A stretch of 64,000 bases of DNA from Dyella_A sp049445995 (GCF_049445995.1 NZ_JBMSDZ010000006.1:1-64000); one strand, 5' to 3'; counted from the first letter of the stretch, positions 17,224 through 26,205 are shown. Program-made: numbers and translations. Notes: generated by a model not told the origin, from the letters alone.

Positions 17224-18648
17224 TCAGTGCGGCTGTGCCATGTCGTCCAGCAGCGCCTTGAGGAAGCGCGCCGCCTCGCCGCCGGTGGCGGCGCGGTGGT
17301 CGAAGGTGAGGCTGATCGGCATGCGGCGGTGCACTTCGATGCCGCCCATCACCGCCACCACGTCGTGGCTGAGCTTGCCGGCGCCGATGATGGCGACGGT
17401 CGGCGGCACCACCACCGGGGTGGCGTACCTGCCCGCGAACATCCCGAAATTCGACAGGCTGATGGTGTAGCCGGACAGCTCCGAGGACGGGATCGAGCGG
17501 TCTTCCACCTGGGTGCGCAGGCGCTTGATCGCCGCGCGCACGCCGTGGCCGTCGAGCATGTCGGCGTTGCGCAGGGCCGGCACGAACAGGCCGTCGTCGG
17601 TGTCCACGGCGATGCCGATGTCCACGTGCGGGTGCAGGGTGCGGCTGAGGTTCTTGCCGTCGAACCAGGCGTTGAGCGCCGGCACCGCCTTGCAGGCGGC
17701 AACGATCGCGCGCACCAGGCGGGCGGTGATGTCCTGCTTGCCGATCCAGGCGTGCAGGTCGGCATCGTCCACCAGGGTGGTCGGCACCACGTTGGCATGG
17801 GCTTCGGCCATCACGCGGGCCATGTTCCGGCGCACGCCCTTGAGCTGCTCCGGCTGGCCGCTGGCCTGCACGCTGGGCGGCGCGGTGCGCACCGGCTTGC
17901 CGGCGAGCGAGACGGCGGTGCGCTGCTCTTCCCTTCTCCCTTCGGGAGAAGGTGCCCGGTGGGCGGATGAGGGTTCGGGCGAAGCGTAACGCTGCGCGCC
18001 GGCCGCACCCTCACCCCCGGCCCCTCTCCCGGCGGGAGAGGGGAGCGGAGCGGAGCCATTCGCGGCGGCGTTCTTCACGTCCTGCAGGGTGACCACGCCA
18101 TCGGCGCCGCTGGGGCGCACGCGGGCGAGATCGACCTTGAGCTTCTTCGCCAGCGCGCGCACCGCCGGCACGGCCTTGACGCCGCCGATGCTGGCGGCCT
18201 GTTCGACGTGCACGTGACTGCCGCTGACCATCGCGCCGACCACGGTGCCTTCGTCCTCGCGGTCCTTGCCGCCGGTCTTGACTTCGCCGCCTTCGTCGGA
18301 AGCCACCACTTTCTGGCTGTCATCCGGGGCCGGGCTGCCGACGCTTTTCTTCGGGCCGTGGTGGTGGCCGGTTTCCTGCGATTCGGCGCGCTGCTTGGCG
18401 TTCGGGTCAGGCACGAAATCGGCCAGCGCGGCGCCGGTCTCGATGATGTCGCCGGGCGCGCCGTACAGCTTGGTGACCTTGCCGGTGTACGGCGAGGGCA
18501 CGTCGACCACCGCCTTGGCGGTTTCCATCGAGCACAGCGGCGCGTCGAGCTTGATGCTGTCGCCTTCCTTCACGTGCCACTCGACCACGGTGGCGTCGGG
18601 CAGGCCTTCGCCGAGGTCGGGGAGGTAGAACGTCTTGATGTCAGCCAT
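17224..18648 (-). CDS. Dihydrolipoamide acyltransferase (E2) of a branched-chain 2-oxoacid dehydrogenase
   Basis: Core E2 subunit that transfers the acyl group from E1 to CoA. In 474 aa the order is: lipoyl domain (about 3-80) with the lipoylated Lys in SMETAKAVV, an acidic/charged linker, a peripheral-subunit binding domain VPAVRALAKKLKVDLARV, a second linker, and the catalytic domain starting VRRNMARVM with active site FDHRAATGG near the C-terminus. The second linker (about residues 202-239) is translated from an inserted 113-bp palindromic repeat. It follows E1b on the same strand. No E3 gene is present here, so the lipoamide dehydrogenase must come from elsewhere. Pyruvate specificity cannot be excluded, but the separate E1a/E1b type favours branched-chain substrates. 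Confidence 0.9.
   Translation of the reverse strand: MADIKTFYLPDLGEGLPDATVVEWHVKEGDSIKLDAPLCSMETAKAVVDVPSPYTGKVTKLYGAPGDIIETGAALADFVPDPNAKQRAESQETGHHHGPKKSVGSPAPDDSQKVVASDEGGEVKTGGKDREDEGTVVGAMVSGSHVHVEQAASIGGVKAVPAVRALAKKLKVDLARVRPSGADGVVTLQDVKNAAANGSAPLPSPAGRGAGGEGAAGAQRYASPEPSSAHRAPSPEGRREEQRTAVSLAGKPVRTAPPSVQASGQPEQLKGVRRNMARVMAEAHANVVPTTLVDDADLHAWIGKQDITARLVRAIVAACKAVPALNAWFDGKNLSRTLHPHVDIGIAVDTDDGLFVPALRNADMLDGHGVRAAIKRLRTQVEDRSIPSSELSGYTISLSNFGMFAGRYATPVVVPPTVAIIGAGKLSHDVVAVMGGIEVHRRMPISLTFDHRAATGGEAARFLKALLDDMAQPH
17931..18043 (-). repeat. 113-bp CTCTCCC-type element in frame within the E2 gene
   Basis: A complete copy in reverse orientation relative to the one at 4673-4785: hairpin CTTCTCCCTTCGGGAGAAGG, the arm GGATGAGGGT, a centre, the arm ACCCTCACCC, and hairpin CCCCTCTCCCGGCGGGAGAG. 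It encodes the linker stretch around PLPSPAGRGAGGEGAAG and SSAHRAPSPEGRR without stop codons. It falls exactly in the flexible segment between the subunit-binding and catalytic domains, where extra residues should be tolerated. Confidence 0.9.
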
Positions 18649-18745
18649 GGTGGTTTTCCGTTGTCTGGCGCGTGTTGCGCAGGCGGGAGATGTCGTGCTT
18701 TTGGCCGTCGCGCAGTGCGCGAGCGGCGGGCTTTTGCCTTTCTGC

Positions 18746-18826
18746 CGTCATTCCCGCGGAAGCGGGAATCCATCTTGCTCGTGTGCCGGAAGATCAAAAT
18801 GGGTTCCCGCTTTCGCGGGAATGACG
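18746..18826. repeat. REP pair (CGTCATTCCCGCG family)
   Basis: Inverted units CGTCATTCCCGCGGAAGCGG and the matching TTTCGCGGGAATGACG enclose a spacer. Related pairs occur at 35327-35411, 41223-41309 and 55658-55736, with C/G changes in the stem that keep it palindromic. It fills the 200-bp gap between the E1b and E2 genes and may lower E2 transcript levels relative to E1. Confidence 0.85.
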
Positions 18827-18848
18827 TTCGCTCTTTTTGGCCCTTCGC

Positions 18849-19829
18849 TTAAGAGGCGGCCAGCGTACGCTTGGCCGCATCGACGACGCGCTCCACGCTC
18901 GGCAGGTACTTCATCTCCAGGCGGAACAGCGGGATGTGCGTGTCGAAGCCGGTGACGCGCTCGACCGGGGCGAGCAGGTCGTACATGCATTCCTCGGCCA
19001 GCCGCGCGGCGATCTCGGCGCCGAAGCCGGCGGTCCTGGGCGCCTCGTGCACGACCACGCAGCGGCCGGTCTTGGCCACCGATTCGGCGATGGTATCGAA
19101 GTCCAGCGGGGTCAGCGTGGCCACGTCGATCACCTCGGCGCTGATGCCGTCTTCGGCCAGCGCGTCGGCCGCTTCCAGCGCCTCCTTCACCTGCGCGCCC
19201 CAGGTCACCAGGGTGACGTCGGTGCCGTCGCGCAGCACGAAGCACACGTCCAGCGGCAGCGCCTCGCCGTCGTCCGGCACCTCCTCCTTGTACTGGCGGT
19301 AGATGCGCTTGGGCTCGAAGAACATCACCGGGTCGGGATCGCGGATCGCCGCCAGCAGCAGGCCGTAGGCGCGCGCCGGCGAAGAGGGCATCACCACGCG
19401 CAGGCCGGGGATGTTGGTGAACAGGTGCTCGTTGGCCTCGGAGTGGTGCTCCGGCGCGCGGATGCCACCACCCCAAGGCGCACGGAATACCGCCGGCACG
19501 GTCAGGCGGCCGCGGGTGCGGTTGCGCATGCGCGCGGCGTGACAGGCGATCTGCTCCATCATCGGGTAGATGAAGCCCTCGAACTGCGCCTCGGCCACCG
19601 GCTTCATGCCCTGCACCGCCAGGCCGACGGTGACGCCGGCGATGGTGGTCTCGTCCAGCGGCGTGTCGAGCACGCGCAGCTCGCCGAACTTCTCCTGCAG
19701 GCCCTGGGTGGCGCGGAACACGCCGCCGTTGACGCCGACGTCCTCGCCCAGCACCACGACCGAGTCGTCGTGCTTCATTTCGTAGGCGAGCGCCTGGGTG
19801 ACGGCTTCGATGAGAGTGATCTGTGCCAT
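18849..19829 (-). CDS. Branched-chain 2-oxoacid dehydrogenase E1 beta subunit
   Basis: 326-aa transketolase-like beta subunit forming the alpha2-beta2 E1 with the upstream gene. It opens MAQITLIEAVTQALAYEMKHDDSVVVLGEDVGVNGG, has the pyrimidine-domain motif RVLDTPLDETTIAGVTVGLA and PVAEAQFEGFIYPMMEQI, the FFEPKRIYR segment, and a C-terminal transketolase domain with VHEAPRTAGFGAEIAA. Length and motifs match BkdA2/AcoB/PdhB-type subunits. It starts 3 bp after the E1a stop, so the two are co-transcribed and probably translationally coupled, giving the 1:1 ratio needed. Confidence 0.92.
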   Translation of the reverse strand: MAQITLIEAVTQALAYEMKHDDSVVVLGEDVGVNGGVFRATQGLQEKFGELRVLDTPLDETTIAGVTVGLAVQGMKPVAEAQFEGFIYPMMEQIACHAARMRNRTRGRLTVPAVFRAPWGGGIRAPEHHSEANEHLFTNIPGLRVVMPSSPARAYGLLLAAIRDPDPVMFFEPKRIYRQYKEEVPDDGEALPLDVCFVLRDGTDVTLVTWGAQVKEALEAADALAEDGISAEVIDVATLTPLDFDTIAESVAKTGRCVVVHEAPRTAGFGAEIAARLAEECMYDLLAPVERVTGFDTHIPLFRLEMKYLPSVERVVDAAKRTLAAS

Positions 19830-19832
19830 GGC

Positions 19833-20933
19833 TCAGTGGCCCTTCCTGGATGCGAGTTGGGATTCGAGCGAGAGGACATAGTCGCGCTGCCTGGCGAGAT
19901 CGGCGGGAACCTCGGCGAAGGTGTAGTCGAACATCGCCGTGACCGGCTGGGTCTTGGTCTGCAGGTAGGCGTTCACCTCGTTGTCCATCCAGTCGTCGCA
20001 CTCGGCCTTCCAGGCTTCTTCCCTGGCGTCGTCCCACACGCCCTTGGCGACCAGCCAGTGGCGCAGACGCTTCATCGGCTCCTTCGCCCAGCCGTCCTTC
20101 ACTTCCTGCTCGCCGCGGTAGCGGCGCGCGTCGTCGGCGGTGGTGTGGTCGCCGAGGCGGTAGGTGACCGCCTCGATCACGCTGCCGCCCTCGCCGTTGC
20201 GCGCGCGCTCGAGCGCATCTTCCATCGCCTTGCGTACCGCGATGATGTCGTTGCCGTCGACCTGGATGCAGTACAGGCCGGCGGCGATGCCCTTCTGTGC
20301 CAGCGTCGGCGCGCCGGACTGGATCTTGCGCGGCACCGAGATCGCCCACTGGTTGTTGACGATCACCGCCACCAGCGGCAGGTTCTGCGCGCCGGCGATG
20401 TTGATGGCGCCGTAGAAGTCGCCCTTGGACGAACCGCCGTCGCCGATGGTGCACACCGCCACGCGCTTCTCGCCGCGGATCTTGAACGCCAGTGCCGAAC
20501 CGGCCGCGTGCAGGCACTGCGTGCCGATCGGCACCGACCAGGCGAAATCGTGCCGCGCCGGCTCGTTCTGGTAGTCGTTGCCGCGCTCGTCGCCGCCCCA
20601 GTACATATAGACCTCGCGCGGCTGCACGCCGCGATAGAGCTGTGCGCCGTATTCGCGATAGCTCACCGCCAGCACGTCCTCGGGCCGCATCGCGCTGCCG
20701 ATGCCGACATGCGCGGCCTCGTGGCCGAGGCAGCTGGCGTAGGTGCCGAGCTTGCCGGTGCGCTGCAGGGCGATCGACTTGGCGTCGAACACGCGGGTGG
20801 ACAGCATCAGCTTGTACAGCTCGACCATGTGGTCGAGATTCCTGGTGAATTCGGGTAGATCCTTGCGAACCTCGTTGCCCTCGGCATCGAGGTACTGCAG
20901 GTATTCGATCTCAAACTTGGCGGCAATCGACAC
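19833..20933 (-). CDS. Branched-chain 2-oxoacid dehydrogenase E1 alpha subunit
   Basis: 366-aa thiamine-diphosphate-binding subunit catalysing oxidative decarboxylation of branched-chain 2-oxoacids. Motifs: YREYGAQLYRG, the active-site loop region GNDYQNEPARHDFAWSVPIG, the ThDP motif GDGGSSKGDFYGAINIAG ending in NNQWAISVP, and EAVTYRLGDHTTADDA with the regulatory-loop position. GTG 20933 was chosen as start: a GGAG site lies 8 nt upstream on the minus strand and the protein begins MSIAAKFEIEYLQYLD; the frame stays open far upstream but that part is low complexity. First gene of the E1a-E1b-E2 operon. Confidence 0.92.
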   Translation of the reverse strand: MSIAAKFEIEYLQYLDAEGNEVRKDLPEFTRNLDHMVELYKLMLSTRVFDAKSIALQRTGKLGTYASCLGHEAAHVGIGSAMRPEDVLAVSYREYGAQLYRGVQPREVYMYWGGDERGNDYQNEPARHDFAWSVPIGTQCLHAAGSALAFKIRGEKRVAVCTIGDGGSSKGDFYGAINIAGAQNLPLVAVIVNNQWAISVPRKIQSGAPTLAQKGIAAGLYCIQVDGNDIIAVRKAMEDALERARNGEGGSVIEAVTYRLGDHTTADDARRYRGEQEVKDGWAKEPMKRLRHWLVAKGVWDDAREEAWKAECDDWMDNEVNAYLQTKTQPVTAMFDYTFAEVPADLARQRDYVLSLESQLASRKGH

Positions 20934-21367
20934 GAGTCGCTCCGGAAGTGGACAAAAATGGCGGGGGCGGCAGGACGCGGGTCGGGGAAACGCCCGCAGG
21001 CACGCAAATGTCCCAAAAAATCCTGCAATTGATAGCAGGCGGCGATGTTGCATCGCAAGGCACGGCGCAGCATGCGCGCCGGTACGGAGGGCCCCGGATC
21101 GCCTTCGCGACCGGTTCCGGGCGCGGATGTCGGGGTCGACGCCGAAGGCATCGCCACCCCCCCCCGATCCCCGTTCGCCCCGAGCGCAGGCGGGTAGCGC
21201 CGAAGTCGTAGAGCCAGTGCCGCCATTCAGGCGCTTCGACTTCGCTCGCTGGCGCAAGCTACGCTCAGCGCGAGCGGGGTGGCGGCGACCGGGTCGGGTA
21301 TGGTCGGGTTCGGCGCGCCGGAGTCTGGCGTGGGCGGATGCACTTTAATTACGGCGATGAGGCAACC
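20934..21367. promoter_or_regulatory. Divergent intergenic region between E1 alpha and tryptophan 2,3-dioxygenase
   Basis: This 434-bp gap separates two divergently transcribed catabolic genes and must hold both promoters. An imperfect operator-like inverted repeat CCTGC-AATTGATA-GCAGG occurs at 21022-21039 next to an A-tract, the only AT-rich spot here. A TTTAAT stretch at about 21342-21347 lies 20-25 bp upstream of the tdo start and could be a -10 element. The rest is GC-rich with a run of C (21159-21167) and no convincing gene. All assignments are from pattern only. Confidence 0.35.
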
Positions 21368-22246
21368 ATGACGGACAACCGGCGCGACCTCGAAGCAGGT
21401 ATCGAAACCGACCTGCAGGGGCGCCTCACCTACGGCGGCTACCTGCGGCTGGACGTGCTGCTGTCGGCGCAGCAGCCGCGCAGCGAGCCACCGCACCACG
21501 ACGAGATGCTGTTCATCGTGCAGCACCAGGTGAGCGAGCTGTGGATGAAGCTGATGATCCACGAGCTGCGCGCGGCGATCGATTTCCTGCAGCGCGACCA
21601 GGTGTGGCAGGTGCGCAAGGTGCTGGCGCGCTGCAAGTCGGTGCTGCGCCAGCTGGTCGAGCAGTGGGCGGTGCTGGAGACGATGACGCCGTCGGAATAC
21701 CTGGAGTTCCGCGAGACGCTGGGGCCGTCGTCCGGCTTCCAGTCGCTGCAGTACCGGGTGATGGAGTTCGTGCTGGGCAACAAGAACGCGGCGATGCTCC
21801 AGGTGTTCGACCACGACCCGGCGGGGCAGGCGCAGCTGCGCGCGGTGCTGGAGGCGCCGAGCCTGTACGACGAGTTTCTGTGCTATCTGGCGCGGTTCGA
21901 TCACGCGGTGCCGGGCCGGCACCTGGCGCGCGACTGGCGCGAGCCGCACGTGGCCGATCCGGCGCTGCTGCCGGTGTTCGAGCGCATCTACGGCGATACC
22001 GACCGCTACTGGCGCGAGTACGCGCTGTGCGAGGACTTCGTCGACCTGGAGACGCAGTTCCAGCTGTGGCGGTTCCGCCACATGCGCACGGTGCAGCGGA
22101 TCATCGGCTTCCGCCGCGGCACCGGCGGCTCGTCCGGGGTGGCGTTCCTGAAGAAGGCGCTGGAACTGGAGTTCTTCCCCGAGCTGTTCGAGGTGCGCAC
22201 GACCTTGCGCCCCGGGGTTGATCAGGGCATCCCCCGCGGCGGCTGA
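21368..22246 (+). CDS. Tryptophan 2,3-dioxygenase
   Basis: Haem enzyme opening the indole ring of L-tryptophan to N-formylkynurenine, the first step of the kynurenine route. The 292-aa product has DLQGRLTYGGYLRLDVLLSAQQP, the catalytic PPHHDEMLFIVQHQVSELWMK segment, and the C-terminal RHMRTVQRIIGFRRGTGGSSG that carries the haem-ligand His and the substrate loop. Length fits Xanthomonas-type enzymes (about 298 aa). ATG 21368 is preceded by GATGAGG; an in-frame ATG at 21338 has no site. The other kynurenine-pathway genes are not in this window. Confidence 0.94.
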   Translation: MTDNRRDLEAGIETDLQGRLTYGGYLRLDVLLSAQQPRSEPPHHDEMLFIVQHQVSELWMKLMIHELRAAIDFLQRDQVWQVRKVLARCKSVLRQLVEQWAVLETMTPSEYLEFRETLGPSSGFQSLQYRVMEFVLGNKNAAMLQVFDHDPAGQAQLRAVLEAPSLYDEFLCYLARFDHAVPGRHLARDWREPHVADPALLPVFERIYGDTDRYWREYALCEDFVDLETQFQLWRFRHMRTVQRIIGFRRGTGGSSGVAFLKKALELEFFPELFEVRTTLRPGVDQGIPRGG

Positions 22247-22299
22247 CGCGGCAGCCCGCCTCTGGCACGATCCGGCGACCTCCCGGGGGCCAGACCACC

Positions 22300-23808
22300 A
22301 TGACCGATACCTCCACCGCCGTGTCGAGCGCGGCGCCCGACTTCCCGCAGCTGTTCGGCCATCCGCGTCCGTTGTGGATGCTGTTCATGACCGAGTTCTG
22401 GGAGCGCTTCGCGTTCTACAGCGTGAGCTGGGCGCTGACGCTGTACATCGTGGCGCAGTTCTTCCACGGCGATCCCGCCGGCCAGGCCTGGGCCAGTGGC
22501 ATCTTCGGTGCGTACACCGCGCTGATCTACGCCACCGGCATCTTCGGCGGCTACGTGGCGGACAAGCTGATCGGCTACCAGCGCTCGATCCTGATCGGCG
22601 CGGCGGTGATGGCGGCGGGCCTGTTCGCGTTGGCGGTGCCGACCAAGCCGCTGTTCCTGCTCGGGCTGTCGCTGGTGATCGTGGGCGACGGCCTGTTCAA
22701 GCCGAACATCTCCTCGATGGTCGGCCAGCTCTACGGGGTGGATGACCCGCGCCGCGACCGCGGCTTCACGCTGTTCTACATGGGCATCAACGCCGGCGCC
22801 TTCGTCGCGCCGCTGCTCACCGGCTGGATGGCGGCGCAGTTCACCGACACACCGCTGGAGCAGAACTACAAGCTGGTGTTCATCGCCGCCGGCGTGGGCA
22901 TGGTGCTGAGCTTCGCCTGGTTCTGGTTCGGCCGGCGCAGCCTGGGCAGCGTAGGTCGGCCAGCGGCGGACAGGACCGGGGCCGGGCGCTCGATCGGCGT
23001 GATCGCCGGCGCCCTGCTGGCGGTGCCGGTGATCTACGGGCTGCTCTCCCAGATCGGCCCGATCGGGCTGCAGTGGATGCTCGGCCTGCTGTTCATCGGC
23101 ATCTCCGTGCTGCTGCTGGCCGAGGCGGCGCGGCACGACACCGTGCAGGTGCACCGGGTGATCGCGATGCTGATCATCTTCGCCTTCAACGTGCTGTTCT
23201 GGATGTTCTATTTCCAGCTCGGCACTTCGTTCAACTTCCTCGCCGAAAACCTGGTGGATCGGAAGATGTTCGGTGGCTGGACGTTCCCGGTGGGCTGGTT
23301 CCAGTCGGTGAGTCCGCTGGCGATCCTCGCGCTGGCGCCGCCGCTCACGCTGGTGTGGGGCTGGCTGGCCAAGCGCAACGCCGAGCCGTCGATCCCGCGC
23401 AAGTTCGGCCTGGGGCTGATCTTCAACGGGCTGGGTTTCGCCGTGCTGATGTTCGCGCTGTCACGGCTGCTGGGGCCGGCCGGGCTGATTCCGTTCTGGC
23501 CGCTGGCGGCGTGCTACGTGCTGCAGACCACCGGCGAGCTGTGCCTGTCGCCGATCGGCCTGTCGATGGTGACGAAGCTGGCGCCGCCGCGGCTGGTCGG
23601 CGCGGCGATGGGCGGCTGGTTCCTCTCGCTCGCCGTGGGCGGCAACCTGTCGGGCCTGCTGGCCAGCTCGATCAGCGGCAGTACCGGCATGACCGCCGCC
23701 TCGGCGCTGGGCGGTTTCACCTTCGGCTTCTGGCTGCTGGCCGGGGCGGGTGCCTTCCTGCTGCTGGTGTCGCCGCTGGTCAACCGGCTGATGCACGGAG
23801 TGAAGTGA
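22300..23808 (+). CDS. POT-family peptide transporter 1 (proton-dependent oligopeptide transporter)
   Basis: 502-aa integral membrane protein that would import di- and tripeptides with protons. POT signatures: the N-terminal MLFMTEFWERFAFYSVSWAL (ExxER-type motif of helix 1), GGYVADKLIGYQRSI, GLFKPNISSMVGQLY, the PTR2 motif RRDRGFTLFYMGINAGAF, and C-terminal TTGELCLSPIGLSMVTKLAP. About 14 hydrophobic segments, the extra pair being typical of bacterial POTs. It lies 53 bp after tryptophan dioxygenase and is followed by a paralogue. The shared stretch with that paralogue is exactly identical over 105 bp. Gene names such as dtpA/dtpB are not assigned because specificity cannot be read. Confidence 0.92.
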   Translation: MTDTSTAVSSAAPDFPQLFGHPRPLWMLFMTEFWERFAFYSVSWALTLYIVAQFFHGDPAGQAWASGIFGAYTALIYATGIFGGYVADKLIGYQRSILIGAAVMAAGLFALAVPTKPLFLLGLSLVIVGDGLFKPNISSMVGQLYGVDDPRRDRGFTLFYMGINAGAFVAPLLTGWMAAQFTDTPLEQNYKLVFIAAGVGMVLSFAWFWFGRRSLGSVGRPAADRTGAGRSIGVIAGALLAVPVIYGLLSQIGPIGLQWMLGLLFIGISVLLLAEAARHDTVQVHRVIAMLIIFAFNVLFWMFYFQLGTSFNFLAENLVDRKMFGGWTFPVGWFQSVSPLAILALAPPLTLVWGWLAKRNAEPSIPRKFGLGLIFNGLGFAVLMFALSRLLGPAGLIPFWPLAACYVLQTTGELCLSPIGLSMVTKLAPPRLVGAAMGGWFLSLAVGGNLSGLLASSISGSTGMTAASALGGFTFGFWLLAGAGAFLLLVSPLVNRLMHGVK

Positions 23809-23824
23809 GCCTGGCGAAGAACCT

Positions 23825-23908
23825 GTAGGAGCGCACCCTGTGCGCGAACGCCTTTGGCTTTGATATCGATCAGGAGCAAAGGCGTTCGCGCACAGGGTGC
23901 GCTCCTAC
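23825..23908. repeat. REP pair (GTAGGAGCGC family)
   Basis: Same inverted pair as at 3145-3229: GTAGGAGCGCACCCTGTGCG facing its complement, with the centre TTGATATCGATCAGGAG again present. Located between the two POT genes. Confidence 0.85.
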
Positions 23909-24061
23909 AGGGCGGGTGCGCGATTGTTCCGCCGGCATGGGTCGCTGGTCGGGCTCTGGCGTTGTCGTCTTCTGCTGCGTCCGGTTTTTCCGGTCATCCA
24001 GGGTGCATTCGCCATCCCGACCAGCTACGGTTCCGCAATATTTTGCGAATCAGGGGGCTGT

Positions 24062-25567
24062 ATGACCGACACCGCCACGCCGGCCGCGACCGCGCCGGAG
24101 TACCCGCAGACCCTGGGCCATCCGCGCCCGCTGTGGATGCTGTTCATGACCGAGTTCTGGGAGCGTTTCGCGTTCTACGGCATCCGCTGGGCGCTGACGC
24201 TCTACATCGTCGCGCAGTTCTTCGACGGGGATGCCGCCGGCCAGGGCTACGCCAGCCGCACCTATGGCGCCTATCTGGCGCTGGTGTATGCCACCGCGGT
24301 GTTCGGCGGCTACGTGGCCGACAAGATCATCGGCTACCAGCGTTCGATCCTGCTCGGCGCGGTGGTGATGGCCTCGGGCCTGTTCCTGATCATGTGGCCG
24401 AACCAGTCGGTGTTCCTGCTCGGACTCTCCACGGTGATCGTCGGCAACGGCCTGTTCAAGCCGAACATCTCCTCGATGGTCGGCCAGCTCTACGGGGTGG
24501 ATGACCCGCGCCGCGACCGCGGCTTCACGCTGTTCTACATGGGCATCAACGGTGGCGCGCTGGTGGCGCCGCTGCTGACCGGCTGGCTGGCCAGCGTGCT
24601 GAGCCACGCCCCGATGCAGCAGAACTACCGCGCCGTGTTCCTGGCCTCTGGCGTGGGCATGCTGCTGAGCCTGGTCTGGTTTGCCATCGGTCGTCGCAGC
24701 CTGGCCGGCATCGGCCGCCCGCCCGCGGACCAGGCCGGGATGGCGCGTGTGGCCTACGTGGTGATTGGCGTGATCGTGGCGATCCCGCTGGTGTATCTGC
24801 TGATGGCCAGGGTCGGTGCGCTGGGGCTGCAGTGGCTGCTGAGCGCGATCTTCGTGGGCGTGGGCGCCATGCTGATCGTCGAGGCGCTGCGCACGGGCAC
24901 GGTGCAGGTACATCGGGTGATCGCGATGCTGATCATCTTCGCCTTCAACGTGCTGTTCTGGATGTTCTTCGAGCAGGCCGGCAGCTCGTTCAACTTCCTG
25001 GCCCAGCACATCGTCGACCGGCGCCTGTTCGCTGGCTGGGAGTTCCCGATCGGCTGGTTCCAGTCGGTCAACCCGGTGGCCATCGTGCTGCTGGCGCCGC
25101 TGGTGTCGCTGGGATGGGCGTGGCTGTACCGCAAGGGGGCGGAGCCTTCGATTCCGCGCAAGTTCGGCCTGGGCCTGCTGTTCAACGCGATCGCCTTCGT
25201 GGTGCTGATCTACGCGCTGTCCAGTCTCGTCAGCACGGACGGGCAGATTCCTTTCTGGCCCCTGGTGCTGGTGTACGTGCTGCAGACCGTCGGCGAGCTG
25301 TGCCTGTCGCCGATCGGCCTGTCGATGGTGACCAAGCTGGCCCCGGCGCGCCTGGTGGGCCTGGGCATGGGGGGCTGGTTTCTTTCCACGGCGATCGGCA
25401 ACAACCTGTCGGGCCTGTTCGCCGGGCACGTCAGCGGCGAAAGCGGCATGACGGTGGCTTCGGCCCTGTCCGGCTTCACCTTCAGCTTCTGGCTGTTGCT
25501 GGGTGCATCCCTGGTGCTGCTGGCGCTCGCGCCGCTGATCAACCGGCTGATGCACGGGGTCAAGTGA
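24062..25567 (+). CDS. POT-family peptide transporter 2
   Basis: 501-aa paralogue of the preceding transporter with all the same motifs: MLFMTEFWERFAFYGIRWAL, GGYVADKIIGYQRSI, RRDRGFTLFYMGINGGAL and TVGELCLSPIGLSMVTKLAP. ATG 24062 has an AGGGGG site 6 nt upstream; the reading frame is open upstream to 23897 but that part lies in the REP repeat and lacks similarity to the paralogue's start. Differences are concentrated in the loops and helices 7-12, so the two may differ in peptide preference. A short gap (25568-25711) with no gene separates it from the convergent MarR gene. Confidence 0.92.
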   Translation: MTDTATPAATAPEYPQTLGHPRPLWMLFMTEFWERFAFYGIRWALTLYIVAQFFDGDAAGQGYASRTYGAYLALVYATAVFGGYVADKIIGYQRSILLGAVVMASGLFLIMWPNQSVFLLGLSTVIVGNGLFKPNISSMVGQLYGVDDPRRDRGFTLFYMGINGGALVAPLLTGWLASVLSHAPMQQNYRAVFLASGVGMLLSLVWFAIGRRSLAGIGRPPADQAGMARVAYVVIGVIVAIPLVYLLMARVGALGLQWLLSAIFVGVGAMLIVEALRTGTVQVHRVIAMLIIFAFNVLFWMFFEQAGSSFNFLAQHIVDRRLFAGWEFPIGWFQSVNPVAIVLLAPLVSLGWAWLYRKGAEPSIPRKFGLGLLFNAIAFVVLIYALSSLVSTDGQIPFWPLVLVYVLQTVGELCLSPIGLSMVTKLAPARLVGLGMGGWFLSTAIGNNLSGLFAGHVSGESGMTVASALSGFTFSFWLLLGASLVLLALAPLINRLMHGVK

Positions 25568-25711
25568 TCGAGTGAGGAGTGAGAGAAGGCGGGGCGCTTC
25601 CCGCTGCCTGCTCGCTCACGCTTCGTCCCGGTGCTTTGTCTGACGTGAAAGTCGCTGCTGCCGGATACCGGCGTGGAGCGAGAATCGCTCCCTCTCACTC
25701 CTCACTCCTCT

Positions 25712-26191
25712 TCACTCACTCCTGCTTCCTCGTTCCTGCAGCTTGTCCAGGATGCGCACCAACCAGCGTCGTTCCTCTTCGTCGAGCTTGTCCAGCACGG
25801 CCTGCTCGCGCGCGCGCGCCATCGGCGCGACCACCTCGTGGATGGCCCAGCCTTCCTCGGTGAGGTCGAGCACCGAGCGGCGCTTGTCGTTGTCGTCCAT
25901 GTGCCGGCTGACCCGGCCGGCCTCCACCAGTCGCGCCAGCGCGCGGCTCACGGCCACCTTGTCCATCGCGGTGCGGTCGGCCACCTGGCGCGCGGACAGT
26001 CCCTCGTAACGGGCCAGCACGGCCATCACGCGCCACTCGGTCATGCTCAGGTCGTAGCGCTGCTGGTAGTCGTCGGCGATGCCCTGGCTGATCGTGTTGG
26101 ACAGGATCGACAGCCGGTACGGCAGGAAATGCTCCAGCTGCAGCGGGGCATGCTGAAGGCCGGGTGGCGTGGTTTTGCGGGGGGTGGTCAC
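25712..26191 (-). CDS. MarR-family repressor of the tyrosine degradation genes (inferred target)
   Basis: 159-aa winged-helix regulator: YDLSMTEWRVMAVLARYEGLSARQVADRTAMDKVAVSRALARL is the DNA-recognition helix-turn-helix and MDDNDKRRSVLDLTEEG the wing with the conserved D-x-R. Start is GTG 26191, with AAGGA about 12 nt upstream. It is transcribed divergently from hppD, and an inverted repeat sits in the hppD promoter spacer (26215-26228). MarR-type repressors of homogentisate pathways released by aromatic intermediates are known. The regulatory target here is inferred from position. Confidence 0.9.
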   Translation of the reverse strand: MTTPRKTTPPGLQHAPLQLEHFLPYRLSILSNTISQGIADDYQQRYDLSMTEWRVMAVLARYEGLSARQVADRTAMDKVAVSRALARLVEAGRVSRHMDDNDKRRSVLDLTEEGWAIHEVVAPMARAREQAVLDKLDEEERRWLVRILDKLQERGSRSE

Positions 26192-26205
26192 GGCGGCAAC
26201 GTTCC

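Noticed and set aside
18837..20858. 673-aa plus-strand open frame opposite E1 alpha and beta
   Set aside because: Shadow of two well-supported minus-strand genes; no domain, no ribosome site.
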